A DNA stretch of 64,000 nucleotides from JACPYM01 sp031423495. Its GTDB lineage: Bacteria; Acidobacteriota; Blastocatellia; RBC074. The notes below the pieces were generated by a model, which saw nothing but the letters and a program-made list of their open reading frames with translations, was not told the DNA's origin and did not search any database. A program made the translations under genes and the position numbers. Below, piece by piece: positions 18,801-26,669 of this stretch. The stretch spans positions 43,499 through 107,498 of the forward strand of contig JANPFP010000142.1 of NCBI GenBank assembly GCA_031423495.1, written 5' to 3'. How positions within the stretch are numbered: the stretch's first letter is position 1; each line of letters opens with the position of its first letter.

Positions 18801-19440
18801 GGCCGAAGACGGCGGCAATGCAGCCTTGCTCAAACGCATTGATGATCCTGCGATTCGCCCGAAGCTGATGAAAGAGATGGAAGAAAACATGCGCCGTCGC
18901 GGCGGAGCGAATTCCCTGTTACTCACTTCGTCAAAATACGCAGGGCTTCGACTCGCCGCGATAGCTAAACAACTCAACAAACCGCCTATCGAAGCGGCGC
19001 TTGACGTAATCAAACAAGGTGGCGCTTCTGTTGCTTCATTCAACATGAACGAACGCGACATCGAAGCCTTTATGAAACAGTCGTGGGTAATGACGGGCAG
19101 CGACGGTTCGGGCGGGCATCCGCGCAAGTATGGAACCTATCCACGCAAGCTGGCTGATTATGTTTTGCAACGTAAGGTGATTAGCTTGCCGCGCTTTATT
19201 CAAGCTAGCTCAATGCAAGTAGCTGAGACTTTCGGCATAACTGAACGCGGTAACTTAAAAATAGGTAACTTCGCTGACGTAATTATTTTTTCAGAAAAAG
19301 AATGTCGTGAGCTGGCGACTTATGAAGCGCCAGAAAAACTGGCTGAAGGTATGCGTTACGTCATCGTGAACGGCAAGCTGGCGATAACAGAAGGTAAGAC
19401 ATCAAAAGTATTGCCAGGGCGCGCGTTGCGCAAACGATAA
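15811..19440 (+). CDS. Fused S9 (DPP-IV-like) peptidase and N-acyl-D-amino-acid deacylase
   Basis: 1209 residues; start at 15811 with a signal peptide (IGLCLVVFAALAFTQ) and AAAGGA 7 nt upstream. Part 1 (about 30-697) is an exported S9 peptidase: a TolB/PD40-type propeller (WSPDGKQLAFVSNRG, RWSPDGKRIAFV) then an alpha/beta-hydrolase with S576 (GGSYGG), D644 (HGDDD) and H676 (EVHDF), a complete triad. Part 2 (about 720-1209) is a D-aminoacylase-type amidohydrolase: DILIRNGRILDGSG, metal-binding H781 and H783 (DPHTH), STGLYYSPGSF, SHIKALG, GSDGSGGHP. Residues 698-719 between them are encoded by a 62-bp palindrome. Each half matches the usual full length of its family, so this looks like two genes joined in frame. 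It would act on exported peptides, including N-acylated D-residues. Confidence 0.9.
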   Translation: MTRIRIGLCLVVFAALAFTQRAHTTHAQSKPFTIEQILSAPFPSDLVAAPTGERIAWVFNAEGKRNIWVAEGPSFQARQLTKYNEDDGQELTNLSFTRDGQFVVYVRGGDDNQMGEVPNPTSDPQGALQAVFAVSFAKGEVAPIALGNEPVVSTVDDKVVYQRDGKLWLNTIGADPKKAAPLLNVRGNLSAPQWSPDGKQLAFVSNRGDHSFICVYELATEKLRYLASTIDRDSFPRWSPDGKRIAFVRQPTRGTQQRIRGEDLPDPWTIWVADAVTLQAKEVWRSGVTVNDSLPRWAGDDVIHWAADERIVFRSEMDGWMHLYAVSANGGEAKILTPGQCEIEQIALTQDKRAVIFSSNCGGINQRHLWRVHIKGGEPQRVTLSPIEWAPVPIGNSRLIAYLNSNSLLPGRPIVWPLPDENVRPSEGTMFQTPYSNPQRYEVYQRLVEPKSVTFKAADGLEIHGQLFLPKDAKPSDKLPAVIFSHGGPMRQMLLGWHSMYYYHNTYAFNQFLASRGYAVLSVNYRGGVGYGRAFREAPKRGGRGASEYQDVVAGAHYLRSRTDIDAGRIGLWGGSYGGFLTAMGLAKNSDLFAAGVDIHGVHDWASRLSGEERDAVKVARESSPLFNVNTWRAPVLLIHGDDDRNVAFNQTTELARRLREQKVEFEQLVFPDEVHDFLLHRHWVQIFNTSFDFLERHLGTRASPPAQDSERGRSRTQEADILIRNGRILDGSGSPERIADLAITGERITFIGDAKAANINAKQTIDATGLIVAPGFIDPHTHADGDLNSATGKYNLNYLAQGVTTVVVGNDGRSPNSISKALQAWETNGIGTNALWLAGHGSIRGAVLGAKDVAPSPEQLDKMRALMRQAMEDGAFGMSTGLYYSPGSFSKTEEVIELAKVVAEYGGLYDTHMRDESSYTIGLLGSIEETLRIGREAKLPVHISHIKALGVDVWGQSAQAIALIESARKEGVNVTANQYPYTASGTGLTAALVPRWAEDGGNAALLKRIDDPAIRPKLMKEMEENMRRRGGANSLLLTSSKYAGLRLAAIAKQLNKPPIEAALDVIKQGGASVASFNMNERDIEAFMKQSWVMTGSDGSGGHPRKYGTYPRKLADYVLQRKVISLPRFIQASSMQVAETFGITERGNLKIGNFADVIIFSEKECRELATYEAPEKLAEGMRYVIVNGKLAITEGKTSKVLPGRALRKR
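17904..17965. repeat. 62-bp palindrome inside the S9/deacylase gene
   Basis: Arms of 28 bp (17904-17931 and 17938-17965) match at 26 positions, with a 6-nt loop. The element is read through in frame and encodes an Arg/Ser/Pro-rich linker exactly between two catalytic domains. It resembles the dispersed palindromes seen between genes elsewhere in this window in structure, not in sequence. Confidence 0.85.
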
Positions 19441-19456
19441 CGCGGACACGGAAAAC

Positions 19457-19663
19457 TTATTCTTCAATGACGGAAGGCGGCGCAACGAGTTCAGCACGGC
19501 GTGTGTTGTTCGCCTCTTTTTCCTGCCAGGCCAAACCCAAATCACGCAACGTAGGCGCGCTCGCCCGACTGCGCCGCCATTGTTCTAACAACGTGTTCCA
19601 CTCGTCTGCTACTTCTACAGACACTTCTGGCGGCAAGGTATTTGAGGGTAATGATTCTGTCAC
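19457..19663 (-). CDS. Small hypothetical protein
   Basis: 68 residues, charged and Trp-containing (WNTLLEQWRRS), no signal peptide, membrane segment or recognised domain. It starts with GTG at 19663; GGAG lies 5 nt upstream, which is the main support. It ends 16 nt from the convergent peptidase/deacylase stop. Size and composition would allow an antitoxin-like or regulatory role, but nothing shows this. The 274-bp stretch between it and the next gene (19664-19937) holds no gene that I can support. Confidence 0.45.
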   Translation of the reverse strand: MTESLPSNTLPPEVSVEVADEWNTLLEQWRRSRASAPTLRDLGLAWQEKEANNTRRAELVAPPSVIEE

Positions 19664-19937
19664 TGGTTCTCCGTTTTACGATAGCCGTCATCGCAAAGAG
19701 CGTAGAGGCTTCGCGGGATTACCTGGAGAAAAAAGGAAAATCACTTTTCCCTGGTGCATTCCTCCAGGTTGCTCTCCATCCAGCGAAACCTCTGCGCTCC
19801 CCACGGTGAAGACGAGGGCGAGCTAACCTCTGCTGCGACGACGCCCTCCGTTTGTTGAAGCCCATCCCGGCCAAACATTAGGCATCGCCGCGAGAGGTAT
19901 TGGCGCAAATAGTGGGGACGGTTGCGCCAAAGCGGGG

Positions 19938-21560
19938 TCACTGCATCAGCACTTGCACGGTGTTAGCCGTCTTGCCGTCCGCAGTGAAGACAATGTTGAC
20001 CAGCCCCTTGCCGATCAACGCATTGGAAAGCCGCACGTTGACTTGATCCAATCCGACCAGACTCGACACGGGGCCGGCATAAGTCGTTTGCATGGAAAGC
20101 CCCGCAATCGAAGTCGAAACCATGCCGAGTCCGCTGTGGTTGCGAATACCCGTGCCATACAAAACCAGAAAGAGTTGTTCGTCAGGCGTGGCAAAGGCGA
20201 TGGGCAGCGGCACGTGTTTTTGCTGCGCCGCGTTGAACGTCGCGATGTTTTCGTAAATAAGCTGACCGTTGCTTTTTATGCGCAGCACTAGCGCCGCCGC
20301 TACGTCCTTGCCGTTGGCATTGGCGGCGAACATACCGGGCGCGAGCTTGCCGACCTTAATGGTTCCGACGGATTGGTCGCCGTTGCCGCTGGTGATGACG
20401 ATTTGCGCAGCGCCAGAGGCCGTGGCCGCCGGAATCAACAAATTGATCTGTTGCGGCGAAACGAAAAACAGCGGAGCCAGCCTTTCAACGCCGAGCGCGT
20501 CCGTGATTTTCACCGTCGTACCGCTCAACGTCGTCGGCAACGGAATCGTCACGGCGGCCTGCGTCGCCGTCGCCAGCTTGAGACCGAAAGCCGCGACGAT
20601 GGAATCGGCGGCGAGCGGGTCTCCCGCATAGCTCGCCGCCGATACGCAAGCCACGGGGCGCGGTTGCACGGCAAGCAGGTAGGTTTGCGCATACGGACAA
20701 TTGCCGCCCGCACTGGCTTCGATGGTGAATTCAAAATTGCCGGTTTGCGTGGGCGTACCTGCCAGCAAGCCTGCGGCAGTGAGCGTGAGGCCGGGCGGCA
20801 AGCTGCCTACGCTGACTTTGAAACTCGGCGGGCCGCCGCCCGTCACGGTGAATTGTTGCGAATACGAAATGTCTACTTTGCCGAGGGGCAGCGCGCCCGG
20901 CGTGATGCCGTTGATGATGCCCGTGATCGTCAACGAATACTGTTTGTCGAGTTCGCAATTCGTGGAGATCTTAACCTTTACGCTGATGAGGAAAGTGCCG
21001 CATTGCGTGGGCGTGCCGCTCAATATGCCGCCAACTGAGAGTGCCAACCCCGGCGGTAGGGCAGAAGACGTGAATGAATAAGGGCCGCTGCTGCCGGTGG
21101 CCGTGAACGTTTGGTTATACGCCGTGTTGATGGTTCCGTTGGTCAACGCATTCGGACTGAGCGTAATGCCACAGCCGTTCACAGTGAGCTGATAATTTTG
21201 CGAACCCTTGCAACCGTTCGCATCGGTCGCTTCGACCGTGATGGTAAACACACCGCCACCGACTGGCGTACCTGACAACGTGCCGTTCGCATTGAGCGTC
21301 AGGCCGTTGGGCAAACCGCCAGTGAAGGTATACGCATACGGCGCAACGCCGCCGGTCGCAGAGATGGTTTGGTTATACGGCGCATTGGGTATCGCTGTCG
21401 GCAAGCTCGCCGGACTAACCGTAATCGTCGAGCAAGCGACTTGCACCGAATAGTTGCGCGTACCGCCGCAACCGTTCGCATCGGTGGCTTTGATCGTGAA
21501 GGTGAAATTGCCCGTCTTGTTAGGTGTGCCGGTGAGTGTGCCGTTGGCGGTGAGTGTCAA
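19938..21560 (-). pseudogene. C-terminal fragment: Ig-like (He_PIG) repeats + TIGR03437
   Basis: 540 residues from an apparent TTG at 21560, but the reading frame continues upstream to about 21620, so the TTG is not a real start. Four or five putative-Ig repeats of about 85-95 residues (PYNQTISATGGVAPYAFT, LPNGLTLNANGTLSGTP) are followed by a TIGR03437 domain (RLAPLFFVSPQQINLLIP, FLVLYGTGIRNHS). The first Ig repeat is cut: it begins at AIGGTAPYSF, and the upstream sequence belongs to a FG-GAP protein in another frame. This is the 3' piece of a broken gene covering 19938-22837. If separate, it has no signal peptide. Confidence 0.7.
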
Positions 21561-21583
21561 CCCATTCGGCAGCGTGCCGCTGT

Positions 21584-22441
21584 TCAGGCTGAAACTATAT
21601 GGCGCAGTCCCACCGATTGCCGCGTCCAGATGTTGTTTTCGAGGGCAAAAAAATACACCGAACCGCGATCTGCCTCTGATGCGGTGTCATCGCCCGGCGC
21701 GCCAATCAAGACGAAATCACCCGCTTGCCCTGCCAGCGAAACACTCTGCCCAAAAGCATCACCCGCAGCGCCGTCACTCGCCGTTAGTGCGAGCGGAGTT
21801 GACCACACTCCGAACCGATTGCGGTCGGCCAGGTAAACCGCGCCCGTAGCCAAGATGGCGTTCGGAGCGCCAATCAGCGCGCGGTTGTTGAAAAGCGAAA
21901 CGCTCGCGCCCAAATTATCACTGCTGTTCATTTTGACGGGCGGCGTGAATTTTTCCTGCAAGACCCACGCGCCGCTTTGCAAAATGTATGCGTATGCTGC
22001 GCCCTGATTGTGGCTGAGAAACGAATTGACGAAGGGCGCACCGACAAGAATCGTCGTGCCGTCAATGGCGACCGCACTGCCAAAGGCATCACCCGCCTTG
22101 CCATCCACAGGCGTGAGAATCGGCCCGGCTGTCCACGCATTCGTGATGCGGTTCAGATTATAAATTCTGATTTGGCCTTGTCCGGCATTGCCATTGGCAG
22201 TGGCATCCTTGGCCCCTACGACGACGGTGCCACCCGCGATGGCGACGGCATGGCCGAAATGATCATCGGCACCGGGATTCAACGGACTGATCTTTGATTG
22301 CAGCGTCCAGGTATTACTCGCACGGGTAAAGATATAGACCGACCCCGTATTCAATAACGAACTCGTGTCGTCATTCTCAGCGCCTACGACCATCGTATCG
22401 CCGTCGAGCGCGACCGACGTACCAAAATAATCAAACGCCAA
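21584..22441 (-). pseudogene. Middle fragment: FG-GAP repeats
   Basis: 285 residues of FG-GAP/integrin-type propeller repeats (FGTSVALDGDTMVVGA, FGHAVAIAGGTVVVGA, FGSAVAIDGTTILVGA, FGQSVSLAGQ). Upstream it joins the N-terminal fragment through a single in-frame TGA at 22442-22444, where the repeat pattern TASDG predicts GGA. Downstream the frame leaves the repeat after NNIWT near 21630 and ends in an unrelated tail. The repeat frame on both sides of the TGA is otherwise intact, so a point mutation, a sequencing error, or readthrough could explain it. Confidence 0.7.
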
Positions 22442-22837
22442 TCAGTCAGAAGCGGTGATTTTCTGTTGCTGTACCCAGATCGCGCCCGACTTCACGTAAA
22501 CATACACCGAGCCTTGCAAACCGTTGCTCCCCACCAGATCGTAGGGCACCCCGACAACCGCCGTGTTGCCGCTTAACGCAACCGCGTGACCAAACTGTTC
22601 GCCCGTCGCTCCGCCAACCTCAAGGAATCGCACCTCCTGAACAAAGGGCGGCAGGAGGGCGAGCGCGTTGGCATCAACGCCTGCGGCCTGCGACTGTCGC
22701 CACACCAGCGGCGTCGCCAGACACAACAACGCCAGTACGCTTAACCAGCCCAAGCGGCGCGCTGAAAAAATGTTTTGCTTGAATTGAAGTAAGCGCAACT
22801 GGCTCAAGGCTTGAGCGAGAGATTTATTTACCACCAT
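22442..22837 (-). pseudogene. N-terminal fragment: signal anchor and first FG-GAP repeat
   Basis: 131 residues: a basic start, a hydrophobic segment at about 30-45 (WLSVLALLCLATPLVW), and one FG-GAP repeat (FGHAVALSGNTAVVGV) ending at KITASD before TGA. It has its own ribosome-binding site (GGGGA, 7 nt before ATG). This is the real 5' end of the gene whose remaining parts are at 21584-22441 and 19938-21620. The intact product would have been an exported FG-GAP surface protein. Confidence 0.7.
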
Positions 22838-23151
22838 AACTGCATCCCCGTTAGGAAAAGGAAATCTTTAGCAGACGGCGTTCGCGTTGTGTGAGCGCCG
22901 CACAAACATGCGGTGAAATGAACCACAGGGGATGTGTTCGCTTCGTTAAGACGGGATAGCTGAAGCCATATTGGTTGGGTGAAAAAGAAAATGACGCATC
23001 CGACAATCGTCACCAAATCGTCGCCAAACCGTCCTGATTGGTTTCGTGCTTTGCATTACCTTCTGCCCATCGCAACAAGGGCTGAAACGGAAAGCGGTTT
23101 TCCTGAGCTTCAGCCCTCAACGGATGAAACTATTTGAACAGGAGTAAGGTG
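22838..23151. other. Divergent intergenic region, no gene seen
   Basis: 314 bp between the FG-GAP gene (-) and a small membrane protein gene (+). It must hold both promoters, but I cannot pick out a convincing -35/-10 pair. No repeat or RNA structure stands out. Confidence 0.35.
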
Positions 23152-23346
23152 ATGAACAAGGCTAACGAACAACGGATGAATGGCGGAATGACGGCGGAAG
23201 ATTGGCAAATGATTGCTGATTTCACTACGGGATTATTTCGAATGGTTTTCAGCGGAGCGCCGCTGTTGATCTTGGTTTTATTGATGGCGGGAGCGGCGCT
23301 TTGGTCGCTGGCTTCGCTGGCTGGAATGATCGGACTCAAGTACTGA
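23152..23346 (+). CDS. Small single-pass membrane protein
   Basis: 64 residues. The start at ATG 23152 is chosen because AGGAG lies 7 nt upstream; the frame extends to a TTG at 23134 but that would place the ribosome-binding site inside the gene. Residues ~38-60 form one membrane helix (APLLILVLLMAGAALWSL). The N-terminal part is soluble and helix-prone. I do not recognise the family. A perfect palindrome follows the stop. Confidence 0.55.
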   Translation: MNKANEQRMNGGMTAEDWQMIADFTTGLFRMVFSGAPLLILVLLMAGAALWSLASLAGMIGLKY

Positions 23347-23361
23347 GGGCGAACTGCGTCT

Positions 23362-23390
23362 TGAGGTACAAGATGACATCTTGTACCTCA
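23362..23390. repeat. Perfect 29-bp palindrome, CAAGATGACATCTTG family
   Basis: 14-bp arms around one central base (23362-23375, 23377-23390). The 15-bp core CAAGATGACATCTTG occurs again at 35199-35213 upstream of gyrB. It may act as a terminator for the small membrane protein gene; the following sequence is not T-rich. Confidence 0.7.
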
Positions 23391-23556
23391 TCAGAGCGCG
23401 GGCTGATCTTATAAATGACGGGACACGAGCGCGCATATTGGCAGCCGTTAAAAAAATAATTCACCCCTACGCCACACGCGGCTGACGTATGATGTCGCCT
23501 TCTCAAACCCTGTGACTTTTGTTGCAGGACGCCTCTCACTCGCAGCACACAAAAAC

Positions 23557-25485
23557 ATGAACATTGCACGAACATGGTTCTTCACTGTTTGGGGCTGTGT
23601 CGCAGCCTTAGCGTCATTCACCTTTGCGCAAACGGTGACGGAACTGGCGACGGCCTTATCCGCCGCGCCGCATGAAGCCGCGCGTTCAAACCTGCTCGCG
23701 CGCCACGCGACACTGCTTTCGCCGGAGCTTTGTCAGGAGTTGTTGAAGCGCGGCGAAACGCTGCTGCAACAACGCGACCTCAACGCAGCCGCCACTCATT
23801 ACCAACTGATTCTCGCCATAGCGCCGCAAATGACGGGCGCGACCGAGGCACTCAAACAGAACTGGCAAGCCCAGGCCACCGGCAAATGGGGCACGGCGTT
23901 ATATCAAGCGGGACAGCATCAAGCCGCGCTCGAACGACAGCAGCAAAGCCTTGGTTTCGCGCGCGCCGCCAGCGACTTGCCGCTCGAAGTCGAAGCCTTG
24001 CGCAATCTCGCCGTCATCCATCGCGTGATGGGCAATTTCAATCAATCAGGCGAGTATTATCGCCAGACCCTCGCGGTAGCCGAACGCACGGGCGATCAGC
24101 GGCAAATCGCATGCGCGCTCAACGGCCTTTCAATTCACGCGCGGATGATCGGCGAACTCGAATCGTCGTTGCGTTATGCCGAACAGGCGCTGGCGCGCTA
24201 CACGGCGGCGGGTGACGCGACGGGCGCGATAAGCATGCAACTCAGTCTCGGCAATACGCATTCCGCGTTGGGCGATTTCGAGGCGGCTTTGGCGGCTTAT
24301 ACCGAAGGCCAGCGGCGCGCGGCGGCGTTGGGTGATGAGGTGCTGGAAAACAGCTTCATCTCGCAAACCGGAGGCATCTATTTGCAGCAGGGCAAATACG
24401 GCACAGCCCAGGAACGCTTTGAACGCGCCCTCGCCTTTGACCGGCGCAAAGGCAGTTTCATCAACTTGACCAATTCGCTCGACCGTTTGGGCGGCGTTTA
24501 TTCGTCGCAAGGCGACCACGGCAAGGCACTCGCATATTTCAACGAAGTGCTGGCGCGTCGCCGCCAATCCAACGAACGGCCCGGCGAAGCTGCCGCGTTG
24601 ATAAAGATCGGCAATACGTTGACCGACCTGCAAAAATATGACGAAGCACACGCCACGCTCGAACAAGCCCTGACGTTGGCTGAAACGATCAAGCATACGG
24701 TTTTTCAAGCCGCCGCCTGGCAAAATCTGGCTTCGTTGCATCGGCTCGCCGGACGTAATGACGAAGCCCTCAAGGCGCATCGCGCCGCCATCGCGCTCGC
24801 CGAAAAGGCGCAAAACGCGCAATTGATGGTCGAAGCCAATGCCAACCTTGCCGAGTTTTATTCTTACGCCGAACGCCACACTGAAGCCAAAGCCCTCGCC
24901 GAATACGCGCTGGCGTTGAATGCCAAAGCCGAACGCGCCGAAACCAACTGGCAGATGCACACCGTGATCGGACGCGCTCAACGTGCCGCGCGCCAGTTCG
25001 ACGCCGCGCGCCAATCGTTCGACGCCGCCATTCAAATTGTCGAAACCTTGCGCGACAACGCGCGCCCGAACGCCACGAACCGTTCGCAATTTTTAGACAA
25101 CAAGCTGGCGGCATACCGCGAACAAATTGGCTTGCTGATCGAACAACGCGAACCGTGGCCCGCCTTGCAATACACCGAACGCGCCAAAGCCCGCGCGCTG
25201 CTGGGCATCTTGAAACACGAGGGGCAACCAGCTCGCACGGCTCCTGAAAAAACGCTGACCGCCGCCGAAGCCGAACGCGAACGCGCTTTATTGCGCACGT
25301 TGGGCATGGGAATTGATGCGGCTCGACTTGCGGCCACAGTCAGTCGTGTTGTCGGCTTGCGAAACCGGACGCGGCCAGATCGTCACGGGCGAAGGCGTCA
25401 TCGGCATGAGTTGGGCGTTGTTTGTCGCGGGCGCGCCGACCGCCGTGTTGAGCCAATGGCAGGTGGACGCGGCGAGTACGACTGA
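23557..25485 (+). pseudogene. TPR part of a broken TPR-CHAT protein
   Basis: Start ATG 23557 with a signal peptide (TWFFTVWGCVAALASFTFAQ). Residues ~30-520 contain about ten TPRs of the type found in Acidobacteriota CHAT proteins, followed by the usual connector YTERAKARALLGIL. After ERERALLRTLG (about 25305) the frame turns into an Arg-rich nonsense tail to 25485, while the end of the CHAT peptidase domain appears in another frame at 25313-25654. Relative to the family, roughly 250-300 residues are missing, including the catalytic His region. This looks like an internal deletion plus frameshift. Confidence 0.75.
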
Positions 25486-25654
25486 TTTGATGGTCGCCTT
25501 TCATCGCCATTGGCGCACCGGCGGAATGCGCAAGAGCGATGCGATGCGCGCCGCTGCACTCAAGCTGTTGCGCAACCCGCAAGCGCGCCATCCTTTTTAT
25601 TGGGCAGGTTTCGTCGTCGTCGGAGCCGATGCTCCGCTCACCCTTTCCCGATGA
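25313..25654 (+). pseudogene. C-terminal remnant of CHAT peptidase domain
   Basis: 113 residues of a caspase-like CHAT domain: MRLDLRPQSVVLSACETGRG with the catalytic Cys (codon 25358-25360), then GVIGMSWALFVAGAPTAVLSQW and HPFYWAGFVVVG. The His-bearing first half (normally HFATHG) is absent from the window. Its stop overlaps the ATG of the next gene (ATGA at 25651-25654), the arrangement expected of an intact operon, so the damage is probably recent or an assembly error. Confidence 0.75.
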
Positions 25655-26574
25655 GTTCCGCTGCGCCTCAAATGGCTTTCCCAACTGATTCAACCGAAGC
25701 CCACCACGCGCAATGGCTGGCCGAAGCCGAACCGATTGTGCGCGAGATCGTGCGCGTGCGCTTGCGTCCGCACGACGAACCAACTCATCAGGACACCGCA
25801 GACCTCAGCGGCGAAATTCTGCTGCATCTCGCCGAACGCCTTAACGAAGGCGAAGCGATTCGGGACTGGCCCAATTACGTTGCGGTCGCGGCCTATCGCG
25901 GCTGTTATGAATACTTCCGCCGCAAGTTCCCTAAACGCTATGCGCTCAAGCATCGGCTGCGTTATGTGTTGAGCCATCATCCGCACTTTCGTTTGAGACA
26001 GACCAAACGCGATGAATGGCACGTGAGCCTGGCGAGTTGGCCGCTCGCGCCCGCTGCGCTTGACCCGCAAGCGCGTACGCGGCTGCGCCAGTTGCGCGAA
26101 GACCCGCAGCGCGTCGCGGCTGAGTTGTTTCCGCGCGGCGAGGCGACTGCCGTCAAACTCGAAACGCTCTTGTCTCAATTACTGGATTGGCTGCAACAAC
26201 CGCTCGAACTCGATCAACTGGTTACGGTCGTCGCCGAATGGTGCAACCTCCACGACCAGCCTGCCGCATCTCGTCAGCACGCGGCTGAAACTTTGCTTGA
26301 AGGACAATCAAACCAGGCGCAGCAGTTCGACCAGCGGCGTTATCTGAGCGATTTGTGGCGCGAGATCACTGGCTGTCGCCGCGCCATTGCGCTGCGCTGT
26401 TGCTCAATCTGCGCGATGAAGCGGGCCACAGCGCCACCGATTTATTCGTATTCACCGGCATCGCTTCGTTCGCGCAACTCGCACAAGCGCTGGGCTGGAG
26501 CGAAGCCGAACTCGCGCAACAATGGAACGGCTTGCCACTCGACGATCATACGATTGCCGACTTGCTGGGGCTGA
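25651..26574 (+). pseudogene. Sigma-70-like factor, region 2 part (frameshifted)
   Basis: Start ATG 25651 overlaps the CHAT stop. Residues ~1-240 read as a divergent sigma factor: TADLSGEILLHLAERL, YVAVAAYRGCYEYFRRKFPKRY (region-2-like), then a linker to RYLSDLWREIT. At about 26368-26373 the frame is lost; the natural continuation LSPRHCAALLLNLRD is in the neighbouring frame. One missing base restores a single protein of about 330 residues. The tail after 26373 in this frame is not real protein. Confidence 0.65.
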
Positions 26575-26651
26575 CGCGCCAACAGGTCATCAACCTGCGG
26601 CGTTCGGCGCGCGAACGGCTGACGCGACGCATGCAACAGTTGGGTTATTGA
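26355..26651 (+). pseudogene. Sigma-70-like factor, region 4 part (frameshifted)
   Basis: The meaningful part begins at LSPRHCAALLLNLRD (about 26372). It continues FAQLAQALGWSEAELAQQW and ends with a region-4 helix-turn-helix, DHTIADLLGLTRQQVINLRRSARERL. No ribosome-binding site or independent start fits, so it is the 3' half of the gene starting at 25651. It ends 18 nt before the zinc-finger protein gene. Confidence 0.65.
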
Positions 26652-26669
26652 TTTATACAGGAAACTTTC

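Noticed and set aside
22442..22444. The in-frame TGA as a selenocysteine or recoded codon
   Set aside because: The repeat pattern predicts Gly here, no Cys-containing homologous position is visible, and other genes in the window use TGA as a normal stop.
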